Part shown: one piece after another, positions 42,429 through 50,523 of the stretch
Position numbering within the stretch: the stretch's first letter is position 1
Layout of the letters: every line of letters starts with the position of its first letter
DNA from: Novosphingobium sp. 17-62-19
Lineage (GTDB): Bacteria > Pseudomonadota > Alphaproteobacteria > Sphingomonadales > Sphingomonadaceae
Assembly (NCBI RefSeq): GCF_002256775.1
Contig: NZ_NCII01000033.1
Location: 1 to 61,337 of the forward strand
Reading direction: 5' to 3'
Length of the DNA: 61,337 nt
The notes under the pieces: model-generated
Told to the model about the DNA's origin: nothing
Databases searched by the model: none
The model's input: only the letters and a program-made list of their open reading frames with translations
Translations under genes and position numbers: made by a program

Positions 42429-43802
42429 ATGTACGATGAGTTCTATGGCCTGAGTGGGCGCCCGTTCCAGCTGACGCCGGACCCGCGCTTCTATTTCGAG
42501 AGCGGGACGCACCGCAAGGCGCTGTCCTATCTCGGCTATGGCCTGGCGCAGGGTGAGGGCTTCATCGTCATCACCGGCGAGGTCGGCGCAGGCAAGTCCA
42601 CGCTGGCCGCACACCTGATGGCTACGGTGGATCGCGCGCGGCTGACCGCCGCGCAGATCGTTACTTCGGCACTGGATGGCGAAGAACTGATCCACGTCGC
42701 CGCGCGGGCTTTCGGTATCGAAGTGGCGGGGCATGACAAGGCCACGGCCCTCGCGCAAATCGAAGCTTTCCTCCACCACGAGGCGCGCGAAGGTCGCCGC
42801 TGCCTGCTGGTGGTGGACGAATCGCAGAACCTTTCGGTTGAAGCGCTGGAAGAGCTGCGGATGCTGTCCAACTTCCAGCTGGGCGCGCACCCGCTGCTGC
42901 AGATCCTGCTGCTGGGCCAGCCTGAATTCCGCACGCTTCTTCAGACATCAAGCGAGCTTGAGCAACTGCGCCAGCGCGTAATTGCCTCGCATCACCTTGA
43001 TGCGATGGAACCTTCTGAAGTTGGCGCTTATGTCGAACACCGGCTGGCGCTGGTGGGCTGGCAGGGTCGGCCAGAGTTTGACGCACGCGTGTTTGCCGAT
43101 CTTGCCAAGGCCAGCGGCGGTGTGCCGCGCCGGGTGAACCAGATCATCAACCGCTTGCTGCTGATGGGCGCTGTTGAACAGCGCGACCAGATCGATGCCG
43201 GGATGCTTGAGGCTGTACTGAACGATTTGGCCGGAGACGGCGGGTTCGGTGGCGCAAAGCCTGCGGTGATGCCGGTTCCGGCAGCAGAAGCGCCAGTGGT
43301 GGAAATGCCCGCTGTGTCCGCGCCGCAGACCTTTGCGGCAATGCCTGCATCGGCTCCGGTCATCGACGACAGCGCGTGGCGCTCCGCTTTGGCAGAGCGG
43401 GACGAGCAGATTGCCGAATTGCAGCAGGCCATCATTGAACTGGCCGACATGCGCGCCGCAAATGCTGAACCGGTGGTGCCCGACTTTGAGCAGCAGACGC
43501 AATTGCAGGTTCAACTGGAAGAGGCAGAACGGCGGATCGCGGCGCTTGAAGCGCGGCCAGTGGGCGGTGACTCTTCGATCGACGAGGAAGTGGTTGCTGC
43601 GCTGGAAGATGCGCATCGTCGCATCTCCGCGCTGGAAAGCCGTCCGGGTGACGAACAGATCATGGCCGCATTCGATGAAGTGCAGCGCCGCATCGCCAGC
43701 CTTGAGACGCGCACCGCCGAGCAGGAACTGGCGATCCGCCACACGCTGACCATGCTGATCGAGTGGATCGAAGCCGAAGATTTCCACCGCGCCGCTGCCT
43801 GA
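42429..43802 (+). CDS. XrtA-associated ExeA-like ATPase
   Basis: A 457-aa AAA-type ATPase (TIGR03015). It starts MYDEFYGLSGRPFQLTPDP, then has Walker A ITGEVGAGKSTLAAHL, Walker B CLLVVDESQNLS and sensor-like LLLGQPEFR, as in GspA/ExeA. The C-terminal third (about 290-457) is a coiled coil with three similar units (RRIAALEARP, RRISALESRP, RRIASLETRT). The ATG at 42429 follows GGAG. It probably energises assembly of the secretion machinery at the inner membrane. Confidence 0.92.
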   Translation: MYDEFYGLSGRPFQLTPDPRFYFESGTHRKALSYLGYGLAQGEGFIVITGEVGAGKSTLAAHLMATVDRARLTAAQIVTSALDGEELIHVAARAFGIEVAGHDKATALAQIEAFLHHEAREGRRCLLVVDESQNLSVEALEELRMLSNFQLGAHPLLQILLLGQPEFRTLLQTSSELEQLRQRVIASHHLDAMEPSEVGAYVEHRLALVGWQGRPEFDARVFADLAKASGGVPRRVNQIINRLLLMGAVEQRDQIDAGMLEAVLNDLAGDGGFGGAKPAVMPVPAAEAPVVEMPAVSAPQTFAAMPASAPVIDDSAWRSALAERDEQIAELQQAIIELADMRAANAEPVVPDFEQQTQLQVQLEEAERRIAALEARPVGGDSSIDEEVVAALEDAHRRISALESRPGDEQIMAAFDEVQRRIASLETRTAEQELAIRHTLTMLIEWIEAEDFHRAAA

Positions 43803-43827
43803 GCGGCATTTTGTGGGGACAAAAGCA

Positions 43828-44706
43828 ATGGGTGCGCCGTCGCAGGTGCTGAACGGCCTTTCGGTCGACGTCGAGGACTGGTTCCAGGTCGGCGCGTTCG
43901 AAACCGTGATCGACCGCAAGGACTGGGACGGCCTTACTTGCCGGGTCGAGCGAAACTGTGCCGAAATCCTTGCGCTGTTCGATGCAGCGGGGGTGAAGGG
44001 CACGTTCTTCACGCTCGGCTGGATTGCGCAGCGCTATCCGCAGATGATGCGGCAGATTGCCGGAGCAGGCCATGAAATCGCCAGCCACGGTTGGGACCAT
44101 GCGCGTGTGTTCACGCTGGGGCGAGAGGGTTTTGCGGATGACATCGAGCGCGCGCGCAAGGTTCTGGAAGACATTACCGGCCAGCGCGTGATCGGCTATC
44201 GCGCGCCCAGCTTTTCCATCGATGCGCGCACGCCCTGGGCGCACGAAGTGCTGGCAGAGCAGGGCTACGTCTATTCGTCGTCTGTCGCACCGATTGTGCA
44301 TGACCACTATGGCTGGCGTGAGGCTCCACGTTTTACCTTCCGCCCGGTTGAGGGCGCGGACCTGATCGAGATTCCGGTGACCACGGCGGAAGTGGCAGGG
44401 CGTCGCATGGCTGCTGGCGGCGGCGGGTTCTTTCGCTTGTTGCCCTATGCGGTGTCGCGTTGGGCAATCCGACAGGTGAACGTGCGCGATGGGCGGCCAG
44501 CGGTGTTCTATTTTCACCCTTGGGAAATCGATCCCGACCAACCCCGGCCAGAGGTCGCGCCGCTCAAATCGCGGCTGCGGCACTATACCAATCTCGATGT
44601 CATGGCGGCCAAGCTGTCGCGGTTGGTCCACGAATTCCGCTGGGGCCGAATGGATGACGTTGCCGCCATCGAAGCGGCACGCACGCCCTTGAAGCGCGCT
44701 GCATGA
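43828..44706 (+). CDS. XrtA-system polysaccharide deacetylase
   Basis: A 292-aa NodB-type deacetylase (TIGR03006). Motif 1 is LSVDVEDWFQ (Asp14, Asp17) and motif 2 is EIASHGWDHARV with the metal histidines; YRAPSFSID is motif 3. No signal peptide is visible, so it may act on a lipid-linked intermediate in the cytoplasm or be exported in another way. It would remove N-acetyl groups from the polysaccharide. ATG 43828 has GGGGA upstream; it overlaps the FemAB gene (ATGA). Confidence 0.93.
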   Translation: MGAPSQVLNGLSVDVEDWFQVGAFETVIDRKDWDGLTCRVERNCAEILALFDAAGVKGTFFTLGWIAQRYPQMMRQIAGAGHEIASHGWDHARVFTLGREGFADDIERARKVLEDITGQRVIGYRAPSFSIDARTPWAHEVLAEQGYVYSSSVAPIVHDHYGWREAPRFTFRPVEGADLIEIPVTTAEVAGRRMAAGGGGFFRLLPYAVSRWAIRQVNVRDGRPAVFYFHPWEIDPDQPRPEVAPLKSRLRHYTNLDVMAAKLSRLVHEFRWGRMDDVAAIEAARTPLKRAA

Positions 44707-45758
44707 ACGCGCCGTTCTTCCCATCTAGCGCCGTTGCGCGATTGGCGGATGCGGGCGATCGCGGCGCGATTGCGCGTTTTCTGGCCGATCATCCCGATAC
44801 GACGGCTTTCCACCGGCTCGAATGGCTTGATGCCGTGGAGCAATCCACCGGGCACATGGCGCACATGCTACTGTCCGAACAGGACGGTGCGATCCGTGCT
44901 ATGTTGCCCTTTCATGAAGTCCATTCGCCATTGTTCGGACGTGCGCTGGTTTCGACGGGCTTTGGCGTCGGCGGTGGTGTAGTGGGTGAAGGCGATGCAG
45001 CCCTGTTTGCAGCGGCGCAGGAACTGGCGGTGCGGCTGAACTGCCCCAGTCTTGAACTGCGCGGCGGGCCTTTGCCTGAGGCACAGGACTGGCATGTGAA
45101 GACCGACAGCCACGCCGGGTTCGTCATGCCCTTGGCAGCCGACGATGACGCCCAACTGCTGACGATCCCCCGCAAGCAGCGCGCCGAAGTGCGCCGTGGG
45201 TTGGGCCATGCGATGGAAGTGCGGACAGGGCGCAGCGCGGATGATCGCGCGATGCACTATGCGGTCTATGCTGAATCGGTGCGCAATCTGGGTACGCCGG
45301 TCTTCCCCAGGCGCCTGTTCGATGCGGTGATGGATGCCTTTGGCGAGGATGCCGACATTCTGACGGTGCTCCACGAAGGGCAGCCGCTGGCTTCGGTGCT
45401 GAGCCTATACCATCGCGGCGCGGTCATGCCCTATTGGGGCGGCGGCGTGTTTGCCGCGCGGACCATGCGCGCGAACGACGTGATGTATTATGCGCTGATG
45501 AACCATGCGCGCGGGAAAGGTTGCGATCGCTTTGATTTCGGGCGCTCGAAAGTCGATACCGGGGCCTATCACTTCAAGCGCAACTGGGGCTTTACGCCCG
45601 AACCGCTGAGTTATGCCCACTGGACCGCCGACGGGCAGGCCCCGCGCGATGTCAATCCGCTCAGCCCGCGCTATCAGGCCAAGATTCGGCTGTGGCAGAA
45701 GCTGCCGCTGTCAGTCGCGAACCGCGTAGGGCCATTCATCGCGCAGGGCCTTGCATGA
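44703..45758 (+). CDS. XrtA-associated FemAB family protein
   Basis: A 351-aa double-GNAT protein (TIGR03019). It has LEWLDAVEQSTGHMAHMLL, the RKQRAEVRRGLGHAMEVRTG helix-arginine stretch and the FDFGRSKVDTGAYHFKRNWGF core. FemAB proteins use aminoacyl-tRNA or acyl donors; here the acceptor is probably the polysaccharide or its lipid carrier. It is locked between the deacetylase and the glycosyltransferase by 4-bp overlaps on both sides. Confidence 0.92.
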   Translation: MNAPFFPSSAVARLADAGDRGAIARFLADHPDTTAFHRLEWLDAVEQSTGHMAHMLLSEQDGAIRAMLPFHEVHSPLFGRALVSTGFGVGGGVVGEGDAALFAAAQELAVRLNCPSLELRGGPLPEAQDWHVKTDSHAGFVMPLAADDDAQLLTIPRKQRAEVRRGLGHAMEVRTGRSADDRAMHYAVYAESVRNLGTPVFPRRLFDAVMDAFGEDADILTVLHEGQPLASVLSLYHRGAVMPYWGGGVFAARTMRANDVMYYALMNHARGKGCDRFDFGRSKVDTGAYHFKRNWGFTPEPLSYAHWTADGQAPRDVNPLSPRYQAKIRLWQKLPLSVANRVGPFIAQGLA

Positions 45759-46984
45759 GCGAAGTCCTGTTCCTTGCCCACCGTATCCCGTTTCCGCCCG
45801 ACCGCGGTGACAAGATCCGCTCGTGCCATGTGCTGCGGCATATCGCGTCGCTGGCCCCTGTCCACGTCGCCTGCTTTGCCGACGATGAGGGCGATATGGG
45901 CCACGAGCCCGACCTTGCCGCCGTGGCGAAAAGCCACTGCCTTGTCCGCCGCAGCCGTTCGTTGAAGCTGGCGGGCATCGAGGCGCTGGCGACGGGCAAG
46001 CCGGTGAGCCTGACGGCCTTTGCGGACAAGACGCTGGCGGCCTATGTCGCGGGCGTGCTGGCAGAGCATCCGATTGGGGCGATCTATGTCTTTTCCGGGC
46101 AAATGGCGCAGTACATCCCCACCGATTTTCAGGGCCGCGTGGTCATGGACTTCGTCGATGTCGATTCCGCCAAGTTCGAAGCCTATGCTGCGCAGGCGCG
46201 CTTTCCGGTAAGCCAGATGTATGTGCGTGAAGCGCGACTGCTCTCACGCTTTGAAAGCGATGTGGCGCGGCGTGTCCATGCCAGTCTGCTGGTCACGACA
46301 GAAGAAGCCGCGCTGTTCCGCCAACGTCTGACGCCCGGTGCCGAACCGCAGATCATGGCGCTCGGCAACGGTATCGACACCGCTTTCTTTGATCCGCACG
46401 GTATGCCCGCCGCGCCGGAAATGGCAGGCGAGGGGCCGCATCTGACTTTCACCGGGCAGATGGACTATCCGCCCAACATAGCGGCGGTCGAGATGTTCGC
46501 GCGGCAGGTGATGCCGCAAATCCGCAGCGTTTTCCCGCAGGCGCGGTTCAACGTTGTAGGCCGTGCGCCAACTCTTGCCGTGCGCGCGCTCGAAGGCGTG
46601 AACGGCACCCATGTGACTGGCGCGGTGATCGATGTTCGTCCGTGGATCGCCGGAGCCGACCTCGTTGTCGCGCCGCTCACCATTGCACGAGGGGTGCAGA
46701 ACAAGGTGCTGGAAGCGATGGCGATGGCCCGCCCGGTCCTTGCCACGCCCGAAGCTGCCACCGGCATCCCGGCGCGCGAGGGGCAGGAGATCGTCGTTGC
46801 GGGCGGAGCCGACGCGCTGGCGAAACAGGCGGTGAGCCTGCTCCACGACAAGGTTCGCGCTGCCACCATCGGGCAATCGGCGCGCGCCTTCGTGGTGGAA
46901 AAGTGCGGCTGGGCAGGCGTGCTTGCGCCGCTGGCCGGGTTGCTGGGCCTGACCGGACCGGAGTCTCCACGCATTGCCGCGTAA
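45755..46984 (+). CDS. XrtA-system glycosyltransferase (TIGR03087 type)
   Basis: A 409-aa GT-B fold glycosyltransferase. The N-terminal FLAHRIPFPPDRGDKIRS is family-specific. The C-terminal nucleotide-sugar site includes LTFTGQMDYPPNIAAVEMF and LVVAPLTIARGVQNKVLEAMAMARPVLATPEAATGI. It would add a sugar to the growing repeat unit. It overlaps the FemAB stop by ATGA and ends 8 bp inside the XrtA reading frame. Confidence 0.93.
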   Translation: MSEVLFLAHRIPFPPDRGDKIRSCHVLRHIASLAPVHVACFADDEGDMGHEPDLAAVAKSHCLVRRSRSLKLAGIEALATGKPVSLTAFADKTLAAYVAGVLAEHPIGAIYVFSGQMAQYIPTDFQGRVVMDFVDVDSAKFEAYAAQARFPVSQMYVREARLLSRFESDVARRVHASLLVTTEEAALFRQRLTPGAEPQIMALGNGIDTAFFDPHGMPAAPEMAGEGPHLTFTGQMDYPPNIAAVEMFARQVMPQIRSVFPQARFNVVGRAPTLAVRALEGVNGTHVTGAVIDVRPWIAGADLVVAPLTIARGVQNKVLEAMAMARPVLATPEAATGIPAREGQEIVVAGGADALAKQAVSLLHDKVRAATIGQSARAFVVEKCGWAGVLAPLAGLLGLTGPESPRIAA

Positions 46985-48539
46985 CCTCGCTCTCGATGCC
47001 CCCATCGGGCGGGCTTGGGCGGCGCTTCCGGCGGAGTGGCGGCGCGCGCTCGGTTTTCTGGCGCTCGCGTGGCTCGCCAATCTGGTGCTGTTCGCGGCCG
47101 ACTGGCAGGCGATGTTTCTGCAATGGTGGGACTCATCGACCTACAACCACGTGCTGCTCATCCCCTTCATTCTGGGCTGGCTGATATCGCTACGCTGGCG
47201 CGAGGTGGTGAAGATTGCGCCGCAGGGCTGGTGGCCGGGACTGGTACTGTTCGGCGGCGCGGGTTTCCTGTGGCTGCTGGGCGATTTTGCCGGCGTCTCG
47301 CTCGCCACGCAACTTGGCACGGTGTTGATGGCGCAGGCCAGCGTGCTGACGCTGCTCGGCCCGCGCGCATCGGCAGCGCTGCTTTTCCCGCTGGCCTACA
47401 TGCTGTTTCTGGTGCCTGCAGGTGATGAACTGATCCCCACGCTGCAGACGGTCACTGCCGCGATCACCATGGAATTGCTCGATCTATCACAGGTTCCCGC
47501 GCACATCGAAGGCGTGTTCATCACCACACCGGGTGGCTATTTCGAAGTGGCCGAGGCCTGTTCAGGCGTCAAATTCCTGATCGCGATGATCGCCTATGGT
47601 GCGCTTGTCGCCAATGTCTGCTTCCGTTCCTGGCCGCGCCGGATTGCCTTTATGGGCCTGAGCGTCGTCATGCCGATCCTTGCCAACGGCGTGCGCGCAT
47701 GGGGGACGATCTATATTGCGCAAAGCCAGGGTATCGAATTCGCGGTCGGGTTCGACCACATATTCTACGGCTGGATATTCTTTGCCTTGGTCATGGTGCT
47801 GGTCATGGGAGTCGCGTGGAAGTTCTTTGATCGCGCGATCGAGGACCAGATGGTCGATGCCGGGGCGATTGCAGCCAATCCGCTGCTGGCGCGCATTGCC
47901 AGGCTCGGTTTGGGGCAGGGCCGCGCGCTTGGCGCGATGGCGGCGCTGGCGGCGCTGTTCATCGGCTGGGGCACGTGGGCCAACCGGCTTGAAGCCCAAG
48001 TGCCCGCCCGGCTTTCTTTCCCAACCGTTTCGGGTTGGCAGCAGGTGGATTACAGCCCGCGCGCCGCGTGGCGACCGCGCCATACAGGTGCCTCGCATGT
48101 GCTGCTCGGCCGCTTTCGGGATGGGGCGGGACACACGGTTGACCTGTCTTACGCGCTCTACCCGGCGCAAAGCGAAGGCCGCGAGGCAGGCGGCTTTGGC
48201 GAAGGCGCGCTGACGCCGGACACTGGTTGGTCATGGGAACGCTCTCCCGCCGCACTCGCCGGAGGCCACGCCGACCGCATCCAGACGGCCGGACCAGTCC
48301 ATCGCCTTGCAGAGACCTTCTACCGCTCAGGCGATCTGTTAACGGGTCGCAACAGCAGTTTGAAACTAAGGAACATTCTCGACCGCCTACTACTGCGCGA
48401 ACGGACCACTGCCACGCTGATCCTGTCTGCCGAAGATGCCATTCCGGGCCAACCCTCTGCCGAACAGTCAATGCGCGCTTTCCTTGCCGCCGCTGGCCCG
48501 GTCGATGCGTGGATGGACTGCGCGGGCGCTGGCCGCTAG
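46974..48539 (+). CDS. xrtA: Exosortase A fused to an EpsI domain
   Basis: A 521-aa inner-membrane protein. About eight membrane helices (residues 28-285) hold the exosortase active site: Cys196 in EACSGVKFLIAM, Arg241 in NGVRAWGTIYIAQ and His262 in FDHIFYGW. XrtA cleaves PEP-CTERM sorting signals. After a further helix near 318-335 an EpsI-type periplasmic domain follows (about 340-521). TTG at 46974 is taken as start with CGGAG about 10 bases upstream; it overlaps the glycosyltransferase stop. No substrate protein with a PEP-CTERM signal was seen within the window. Confidence 0.95.
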   Translation: MPRNLALDAPIGRAWAALPAEWRRALGFLALAWLANLVLFAADWQAMFLQWWDSSTYNHVLLIPFILGWLISLRWREVVKIAPQGWWPGLVLFGGAGFLWLLGDFAGVSLATQLGTVLMAQASVLTLLGPRASAALLFPLAYMLFLVPAGDELIPTLQTVTAAITMELLDLSQVPAHIEGVFITTPGGYFEVAEACSGVKFLIAMIAYGALVANVCFRSWPRRIAFMGLSVVMPILANGVRAWGTIYIAQSQGIEFAVGFDHIFYGWIFFALVMVLVMGVAWKFFDRAIEDQMVDAGAIAANPLLARIARLGLGQGRALGAMAALAALFIGWGTWANRLEAQVPARLSFPTVSGWQQVDYSPRAAWRPRHTGASHVLLGRFRDGAGHTVDLSYALYPAQSEGREAGGFGEGALTPDTGWSWERSPAALAGGHADRIQTAGPVHRLAETFYRSGDLLTGRNSSLKLRNILDRLLLRERTTATLILSAEDAIPGQPSAEQSMRAFLAAAGPVDAWMDCAGAGR

Positions 48540-48550
48540 GGCAGGGCACC

Positions 48551-50440
48551 ATGTGCGGAATAGCCGGAATCATCCACACCGAGGGCCTCAAGCCCGTCGA
48601 TCCTGACCGCGTCCGCCGCATGTGCGATGCCATCGCGCATCGCGGGCCGGATGGAGAGGGCGTGTGGACCGCGCCCGGTGTCGGCCTTGGCCATCGCCGC
48701 CTCTCGATCATCGACCTTGCCGGATCGCCACAGCCGATGATGGCAGCCGAAGGCGATGCGATGATCGTCTTCAATGGTGAAATATACAATTTCAAAGACT
48801 TACGTGCAGAACTTCAGGCGCTTGGGGCGACTTTCCGCACCGATGGCGATACCGAGGTGATCCTGCAGGCATGGCGGCATTGGGGCGTCGATTGCTTGCC
48901 GCGCCTCCACGGCATGTTCGCCTTCGCGCTTTACGACTTGCGGCAGCGCACCACACTGCTGGTGCGTGACCGGTTCGGCGTGAAGCCGCTGTTTACCGCC
49001 CGTCTTTCCGATGGTGCAGTGATTTTCGGGTCTGAACTCAAGGCCTTGCTGGCCCATCCTTCCTTGCGGCGTGAGATCGATCCGCTGGCGGTGGAGGACT
49101 ACCTCGCGTGGGGCTACGTGCCCGATCACCGCTCCATTCTGAAGGGCGTGGAAAAGCTGCCCGCCGGGCATTACCAGTTGCTGCGCCCCGATGCTCCGCC
49201 GCCAGCGCCAGTGCAGTGGTGGGACATTTCCTTTGCCGACCGGGCAAAGGGCAATGCCGACGACCTCGGCGCGCATCTGCTGCACCATATGCGCGACGCG
49301 GTCACGTCTCGGATGCTGTCAGATGTGCCGCTGGGCGCGTTCCTTTCGGGCGGGGTGGACAGTTCTAGTGTGGTGGCGCTGATGGCAGAGGCGAGCACGA
49401 CACCAGTCAAGACCTGCTCCATCGGCTTCGATGTCAGCGCGCTAGACGAGACCGCCTATGCTGACAGAATTGCTGAGCAGTTTCATACACAGCATTGGAA
49501 ACGAACAGTTTCTGCCGACGACTTCACGTTGGTTGATAAACTTGCCGGGATGTTCGACGAACCTTTTGCCGATGCCTCTGCACTGCCAACATTCCGGGTA
49601 TGCGAACTGGCGCGTGAGCATGTGACGGTGGCGCTTTCGGGCGATGGCGCGGACGAGGCCTTTGCAGGATACCGACGCCAGACTTTCCAGCACCGGGAGG
49701 AACAGGCACGGAGTTTCCTGCCCGCTGTCCTTCGTAAGCCCCTCTTCGGCGGTCTTGGCGCGATCTGGCCGAAGGCTGATTGGGCTCCCCGCCCACTTCG
49801 TGCCAAAACCACGCTGCTCAGCCTCGCTGCATCGGGTGAAGAGGGCTATGCCCGCGCTCTGGCCGCAACGTCGCCGGAACTGCGCGAAACGCTTTACAGC
49901 CCTGATTTCAAACGCCTGCGCGGCGAATATCGCGCCGAACAGCCACTGATCGAACTGATGCGTAACGCGCCCGCACGCTCAGGCCTTGACCGTGCGCAGT
50001 ACGCCGATCTCAAATTCTACATGCCCGGCGATATTCTGACCAAGGTGGATCGTACCAGCATGGCGGTAAGCCTTGAGGCACGCGAGCCACTGCTTGATCA
50101 TCGGCTTGTGGAGTTCGGTGCGCGTTTGCCGGAATCGATGCGCGTGCGCGGCACAACCGGCAAATGGCTGATAAAGCAAACAATGCGCCGCTATCTGCCC
50201 GAAGATGTGCTGTTCCGTCCGAAGATGGGTTTCGTCACCCCGATTGCGCAATGGTTACGCGGTCCGCTGGCATCGCAAGCGCGGGGTCTGGCCGCAAGTG
50301 GCGCTTTGGCCGCGACTGGTTGGTTCGATTCCGCCCGGATCGAGGGGCTTGCCGAAGACCACATCGCGGGGCGCGCTGATCACAGCCGCTTGATCTGGCA
50401 GCTGCTTATGTTGCGGAAATCATTTGATCGGCTTGGTTGA
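48551..50440 (+). CDS. XrtA-system amidotransferase (asparagine synthase-like)
   Basis: A 629-aa two-domain enzyme (TIGR03108 type). The N-terminal glutaminase starts MCGIAGIIHTEG with Cys2 as nucleophile, and continues with HRGPDGEG and FNGEIYNF. The synthetase domain has the PP-loop LSGGVDSSSVVALM and LSGDGADEAFAGYRRQ. It transfers ammonia to a carboxyl group, perhaps on the polysaccharide or a sugar acid, rather than making free asparagine. ATG is 11 bp after xrtA. It is the last gene of the compact locus. Confidence 0.93.
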   Translation: MCGIAGIIHTEGLKPVDPDRVRRMCDAIAHRGPDGEGVWTAPGVGLGHRRLSIIDLAGSPQPMMAAEGDAMIVFNGEIYNFKDLRAELQALGATFRTDGDTEVILQAWRHWGVDCLPRLHGMFAFALYDLRQRTTLLVRDRFGVKPLFTARLSDGAVIFGSELKALLAHPSLRREIDPLAVEDYLAWGYVPDHRSILKGVEKLPAGHYQLLRPDAPPPAPVQWWDISFADRAKGNADDLGAHLLHHMRDAVTSRMLSDVPLGAFLSGGVDSSSVVALMAEASTTPVKTCSIGFDVSALDETAYADRIAEQFHTQHWKRTVSADDFTLVDKLAGMFDEPFADASALPTFRVCELAREHVTVALSGDGADEAFAGYRRQTFQHREEQARSFLPAVLRKPLFGGLGAIWPKADWAPRPLRAKTTLLSLAASGEEGYARALAATSPELRETLYSPDFKRLRGEYRAEQPLIELMRNAPARSGLDRAQYADLKFYMPGDILTKVDRTSMAVSLEAREPLLDHRLVEFGARLPESMRVRGTTGKWLIKQTMRRYLPEDVLFRPKMGFVTPIAQWLRGPLASQARGLAASGALAATGWFDSARIEGLAEDHIAGRADHSRLIWQLLMLRKSFDRLG

Positions 50441-50523
50441 CCTGCGCTTAATTTCTATATGGCTGGTAAGGTGATCTTCACCATTTCGGACTAGTTCGGT
50501 GTGGAAACAACGACCGTAGGTCC

